The translations under genes and the position numbers were made by a program. From Candidatus Muproteobacteria bacterium (lineage in GTDB: Bacteria > Pseudomonadota > Gammaproteobacteria > Acidiferrobacterales > Sulfurifustaceae), in NCBI GenBank assembly GCA_023266455.1, contig JAHFQD010000072.1, forward strand, positions 1 to 8,109: a stretch of 8,109 bases of DNA, written 5' to 3'. The notes below the pieces were generated by a model. That model was not told the origin of the DNA. It saw only the letters and a program-made list of their open reading frames with translations, and ran no database searches. Of the stretch, positions 4,456 to 8,109 are shown in pieces (position 1 is the first letter of the stretch; the number at the start of each line of letters is the position of its first letter).

Positions 4456-6342
4456 AACGAATTGTGCGCCAAGCTCCATGACCCGATTCGGGGGAATTTT
4501 GAGATACGCGGACGCACTGCCCGCATTGCGGAACATTCCGACGAATAATTTTTTCCGCCATGACGCCATGCCTTCGCGGCGTCCGAGCAGAATCGTCTCT
4601 CGGCCAAGGAAAAACGAGGTTTGCATCGGCTCGAAAGATAAATCCTTCTCACCGCACAACTTAAGCGCCGCGGGAACATCGGGTTCTTCCATAAAACCGA
4701 CGCGGATTTCCACGCGAAAGAACCGTTTGCTCAACCGTTCGACGGCGACGCGTTGAGTCTCGTCTACGCGTGGAATCGGCAGGAAAGAAACCGAGACCAA
4801 GGCGACATGTTCGTGCAGCGCTTTGATGTGTTTGAGGCAGTGCAATAACGCGTGCGGTGCGTGATCTCGCTGCGTGGTCATGAATACCGCGGTACCAGGC
4901 ACTGCGGAGACGGAGGATTTTTCGATCGATTCGATGAACGCCTGCAACGGCATGGCGCCGTCGTCCAATTGGCGGTCGAGTAATTCGCGGCCGCGTTTCC
5001 AGGTGACGAGCAAGGTAAATACACCGAGGCCGAACACCAGTGGGAACCAGCCACCGTCCTCGATCTTGGCCGAGTTCGCGGCCAGGAACACGAGATCGAT
5101 TAGCAACAACGCGCCGAAGATGATGGCCGATTTCGCTTTGCCCCAGCCCCACTCATAGCGCGCGACCAAATATGCAAACGCCGTCGTGATGATCATCGTT
5201 CCCGTCACCGCGATGCCATACGCCGCCGCGAGATCGGTCGAGGATTTAAACGCCAGTACCAACACGATGATCGAAATCAATAAGGTCCAAGTAATGCTCG
5301 GCAAATAAATCTGCCCTATTTCGGCGCTTGAGGTGTGTTGGACTTCGAGACGCGGTGTGTAGCCGAGTTGGATCGCCTGATGCGTAATCGAATACACGCC
5401 GGAGATTACTGCCTGCGAGGCGATAACAGTCGCCGCCGTCGCCAACGCCAGCAGCGGATATAACGCCCACGACGGCGCCATCAAATAAAACGGATTCTGG
5501 ATCGTGGTCGGATCCTTCAACAATAACGCGCCTTGACCGAAGTAATTCAACAACAGCGATGGGAGCACCAAGCCAAACCACGCGAGGCGAATCGGTGTGC
5601 GGCCGAAGTGGCCCATGTCGGCGTAGAGCGCTTCCGCGCCGGTGACGACAAGGAAGACCGCGCCTAATGAAAGACAGCCGAGAACAGGATTCGCGATTAA
5701 GAAGCCAACCGCATATCCCGGCAGCAACGCGCGCAATATTTGCGGATTGTCCGCGATCTGAACGATACCCAAGGCCGCAATGACAATGAACCACGCCGCC
5801 GTAATAGGTCCGAATGAAATGCCGACCTTGGCCGTGCCATGTTTCTGGATCATGAAGAGGCCGATCAGAATCGCGATCGTAAGCGGAACCACATAGGTCG
5901 CCAGCGCCGGTGTGACGATCTCCAATCCTTCGACGGCTGACAAAACTGAAATCGCAGGCGTAATTACGCCATCGCCGTAAAACAATGCCGCGCCGAATAA
6001 TCCGAAAAACAATGCGATTCTTTTGGTCTTGGGACTAATCGCACCCTGTGTTAACACCAAGGCCATCAAAGCCATGATGCCGCCCTCGCCTTTGTTATCA
6101 GCGCGCATGATGAGGATGACGTATTTAAACGAGACCACGATCGCCAGCGTCCAAAATACTAATGACAGCACACCTAACACGTTGTCCGGCGTAATCGGTA
6201 ATGGGTGATGCGGATTCGAAAATACTTCTTTAATCGCGTACAGCGGGCTGGTGCCGATATCGCCATAAACCACACCTAGCGCTGCTAACGCTAAGGTGGC
6301 GATACGGGCTTTGGTGCGTTTGTCAGATTCAATCATGGTCAT
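4450..6342 (-). CDS. kup: Kup low-affinity potassium transporter
   Basis: KUP/HAK/KT family K+ uptake protein (K+ import probably coupled to H+), inner membrane, 630 aa, full length for the family. Signatures in order: GDIGTSPLYA (residues 27-36, first membrane span), ADNKGEGGIMAL (81-92), FYGDGVITPAISVLSAVEGLE-type block (121-141) and TGAEALYADMGHFG (234-247). About 12 hydrophobic spans end near residue 448, followed by KRGRELL and a cytoplasmic domain with PGTAVFMTT (482-490), FFLGRETIL (577-585) and PPNRVMELG near the C-terminus. The start at 6342 gives MTMIESDK; the Met two codons later (6336) is an alternative, and neither has a strong SD. It starts eight bases after the kdpE stop, so it is probably translated from the same mRNA as kdpDE and under KdpDE control. 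No terminator is seen at its convergent 3' end. Confidence 0.95.
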   Translation of the reverse strand: MTMIESDKRTKARIATLALAALGVVYGDIGTSPLYAIKEVFSNPHHPLPITPDNVLGVLSLVFWTLAIVVSFKYVILIMRADNKGEGGIMALMALVLTQGAISPKTKRIALFFGLFGAALFYGDGVITPAISVLSAVEGLEIVTPALATYVVPLTIAILIGLFMIQKHGTAKVGISFGPITAAWFIVIAALGIVQIADNPQILRALLPGYAVGFLIANPVLGCLSLGAVFLVVTGAEALYADMGHFGRTPIRLAWFGLVLPSLLLNYFGQGALLLKDPTTIQNPFYLMAPSWALYPLLALATAATVIASQAVISGVYSITHQAIQLGYTPRLEVQHTSSAEIGQIYLPSITWTLLISIIVLVLAFKSSTDLAAAYGIAVTGTMIITTAFAYLVARYEWGWGKAKSAIIFGALLLIDLVFLAANSAKIEDGGWFPLVFGLGVFTLLVTWKRGRELLDRQLDDGAMPLQAFIESIEKSSVSAVPGTAVFMTTQRDHAPHALLHCLKHIKALHEHVALVSVSFLPIPRVDETQRVAVERLSKRFFRVEIRVGFMEEPDVPAALKLCGEKDLSFEPMQTSFFLGRETILLGRREGMASWRKKLFVGMFRNAGSASAYLKIPPNRVMELGAQFVL

Positions 6343-6350
6343 CGATATAG

Positions 6351-7052
6351 TTAGTGAGGTTCAAAACAAAAACGGTACCCAACACCCGTTTCCGTCAAGA
6401 TATGCCGCGGTCGCGTGGGATCGTCTTCGAGCTTCTGTCGTAGGTGTCCGATATAGATGCGCAAGTAATGGCCGTGATCTAGAAAAGAAGGTCCCCAGAC
6501 CTCTTTCATTAGTTGACGATGTGTCAGCACTTTCTCGGCGTTGGTTATTAAAACCGACAACAGGCGATATTCCGTTTTGGTCAAATGCAAATTCTGTCCG
6601 GCGCGTTCCACCAATCGCCGTGAAAAATCGACGCGAACGTCGCCAAAAATAAAAAATGGCGTGCCCTCTTCGGACAACGGTGCATGTCGCCGCAATCCCG
6701 CGCGTACACGCGCCAGTAATTCGCCAACGCCGAAGGGTTTCGTGAGGTAGTCGTCGGCGCCAGCGTCGAGCGCTTCGATTTTTTCCGGTTCGGACGAGCG
6801 CGCGGATAAAACGATCACCGGGACGCTGGACCACTGGCGCAGCTCACGAATGAGCTCGACGCCGTCTTTGTCGGGCAATCCAAGATCGAGAATGACGAGA
6901 TCGGGTTTCAGCGTCTCGGCTTGCGCCCTCCCCTGTGCGGCGGTTTGCGCTTGGTGCACGCGCCAACCTTCTTGCTCTAACGCCGCGGACACAAAATGAC
7001 GAATCTCTTTTTCGTCTTCGATAACGACGATGACCGAGGCAGAGGCATTCAT
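6351..7052 (-). CDS. kdpE: KdpE-type OmpR-family response regulator
   Basis: A 233-aa transcriptional regulator, partner of KdpD. The receiver domain (about 1-122) has the acidic pair Glu12/Asp13, phosphoacceptor Asp56 in LVILDLGLPD, Ser83 in VIVLSAR and Lys105 in DDYLTKPFG. The winged-helix DNA-binding domain (about 132-231) shows LTKTEYRLLSVLI, VLTHRQLMKEVWG, and HYLRIYIGHLRQKLEDDP followed by ILTETGVGYRF, the typical KdpE ending. Phosphorylated KdpE activates K+ uptake genes (kdpFABC) when K+ or turgor is low. The start at 7052 overlaps the kdpD stop as ATGA and has GGAG upstream. All key residues are present. Its stop is eight bases before kup, which makes kup a plausible extra target or at least an operon member. 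Confidence 0.93.
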   Translation of the reverse strand: MNASASVIVVIEDEKEIRHFVSAALEQEGWRVHQAQTAAQGRAQAETLKPDLVILDLGLPDKDGVELIRELRQWSSVPVIVLSARSSEPEKIEALDAGADDYLTKPFGVGELLARVRAGLRRHAPLSEEGTPFFIFGDVRVDFSRRLVERAGQNLHLTKTEYRLLSVLITNAEKVLTHRQLMKEVWGPSFLDHGHYLRIYIGHLRQKLEDDPTRPRHILTETGVGYRFCFEPH

Positions 7053-8109
7053 GGATTGCTCCGCTCAAACCGTTCGATAACAGCCTCATCGATGCGCGGG
7101 GGATTCCCAATAGGCAAGGTGAAAATAAATTCCGCGCCGCGACTTGCGCGGTTCTTTGCTCGAATCGTTCCACCGTGCGTCTCGACAACCGCGCGGCAAA
7201 TCGCTAACCCTAATCCGACGCCTGGCGTTCCCGACTCCGAGTCGCCACGGACGAATTTTTCAAAGATGCGCATTTCAGCGCCAGGCGATAACCCCGAACC
7301 TTCATCCGCTACCGACACTTCGACGAATTCGCCTGCACGATGAGCACCGATGGCGATCTCGCCGGTCGCGGAGGAATACTTCGCGGCGTTATCGAGCAAG
7401 TTAACCAATACGCGTTCGATCAATACCGCATCCAACTCGAGCAGCGGAAGATCGGCGGGCAAGTGAGTCGTCACCGTGCGCCCATGGAGAATCATTTCGA
7501 CACTCTTGAGACTACTGCCGACAACCTCTTCCAGCGGCTGCCACTCCTTACGCAATTTCACGGTGCCCGCATTCAGACGCGCCATATCCAGCAGGTTGTG
7601 TACGAGATTACTCATACGCAGCGATTGATCCCGAATCGTTTCCGCCATCCGCTGCTGCGGTTGAGGAAGCGGCGGCTTAGCAACAGTCAGGGTATCGGCG
7701 AGGCCGACCAAGGCCGTCAGCGGCGTGCGCAAATCGTGCGAGAGCGCTGACAATATGGTGTTTCTCAGACGCTCCGACTCGATCGTCAGCAAGGCTTCGC
7801 CCGCCACCTCGACGTAATGAATACGCTCGACCACGATAGCGATCATCGACGCGACGGTTTCGAGCAATCGACGATGGCTCGTATATTCTTCATCGTTTTC
7901 CAAGCAAGGCGTCGCAACCATCACGCCTCGCATCCGCATCGGCGCTCGTAACGGCAAATAGGCGATGCGATCGAAGACGGACGGATCGGCGCCGTCGTAA
8001 ACGGCGCGCGCTAAATCGGCACTGAAATCGTCGGACATCAGTCCGGTTTTAGGCGCAAGGTTCAGGGCGTCTTTCCGATCCGCCAGCAATAACGCGATGC
8101 GCATGCCCA
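7049..8109 (-). CDS. kdpD: KdpD sensor histidine kinase, C-terminal part (runs off window)
   Basis: The reading frame stays open to the right-hand edge, so this is the last 353 or so codons of a protein usually near 900 aa. The N-terminal KdpD and USP-like domains and the membrane spans are outside. Numbering from the Met at 8104, residues 1-95 look like the GAF-like segment between membrane domain and kinase. HisKA follows, with phosphorylated His123 in SALSHDLRTPLTALVG. The ATPase domain has the N box LVNLLDNAAKY (233-243), G1 DEGSG (267-271), F box FEKF (281-284) and G2 GVGLGL (295-300). KdpD senses K+ and turgor and phosphorylates or dephosphorylates KdpE. The kinase catalytic residues look intact. 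The stop overlaps the kdpE start by four bases, implying coupled translation. By usual gene order kdpFABC could lie just beyond the window. Confidence 0.93.
   Translation of the reverse strand, partial: GMRIALLLADRKDALNLAPKTGLMSDDFSADLARAVYDGADPSVFDRIAYLPLRAPMRMRGVMVATPCLENDEEYTSHRRLLETVASMIAIVVERIHYVEVAGEALLTIESERLRNTILSALSHDLRTPLTALVGLADTLTVAKPPLPQPQQRMAETIRDQSLRMSNLVHNLLDMARLNAGTVKLRKEWQPLEEVVGSSLKSVEMILHGRTVTTHLPADLPLLELDAVLIERVLVNLLDNAAKYSSATGEIAIGAHRAGEFVEVSVADEGSGLSPGAEMRIFEKFVRGDSESGTPGVGLGLAICRAVVETHGGTIRAKNRASRGAEFIFTLPIGNPPRIDEAVIERFERSNP

Noticed and set aside
4661..5152. Long alternative ORFs antisense to or out of frame with kup, kdpE and kdpD
   Set aside because: They are Arg-rich shadows of clearly identified genes and have no family features.

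Overview
The window looks like a chromosomal piece of a moderately GC-rich proteobacterium. A gammaproteobacterium is my best guess, from the protein families and codon use, but no marker gene is present to fix the taxonomy. It splits into an AT-richer, accessory-looking left end (about 1-1100) and a more GC-rich remainder. Hand counts on 60-base lines give about 42% GC around 541-720, 62% at 2281-2340 and 55% at 3901-3960.

Left end (1-1100): two small genes of unknown function (130 aa; 101 aa with membrane segments), then a largely non-coding stretch. A 43-base block recurs at 470-512 and 942-984. Each copy ends in GCGTTAGGG and is followed within about 30 bases by a Shine-Dalgarno (SD) sequence and an ATG. 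The second copy pairs with an inverse ACCCTAAC that contains the stop codon of the 101-aa gene. This layout resembles integron gene cassettes, although the core deviates from consensus and no integrase is visible. A 28-base imperfect inverted repeat (912-939 / 1073-1100) brackets the distal part.

Middle (1157-3078): four rightward genes. They are a small YdhR-like monooxygenase-fold protein, an NAD(P)H-dependent FMN reductase of the ChrR/YieF type, a DUF2127-type membrane protein and a small exported protein. Two look damaged or unconventional. The FMN reductase has no ATG/GTG/TTG upstream of its flavin-binding loop, so its start is probably ATC at 1647. The DUF2127 gene is split by an in-frame TGA at 2517-2519, with clearly homologous sequence continuing in the same frame.

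3079-4455: a poorly coding spacer leads to four copies of a 12-base arm (ATTTTCAATCAA or its reverse complement) in alternating orientation, spaced exactly 30 bases apart. A good sigma70-type promoter lies inside the array, and the last arm covers the start codon of a GSU2403-family nucleotidyltransferase-fold protein. This operator-like array plus an orphan nucleotidyltransferase is the most likely undescribed system here.

Right end (minus strand): kdpD (C-terminal part, running off the window), kdpE and kup form one tight leftward cluster. It would couple a turgor/K+-sensing two-component system to a Kup K+ transporter. kup and the nucleotidyltransferase gene converge and overlap by 6 bases.
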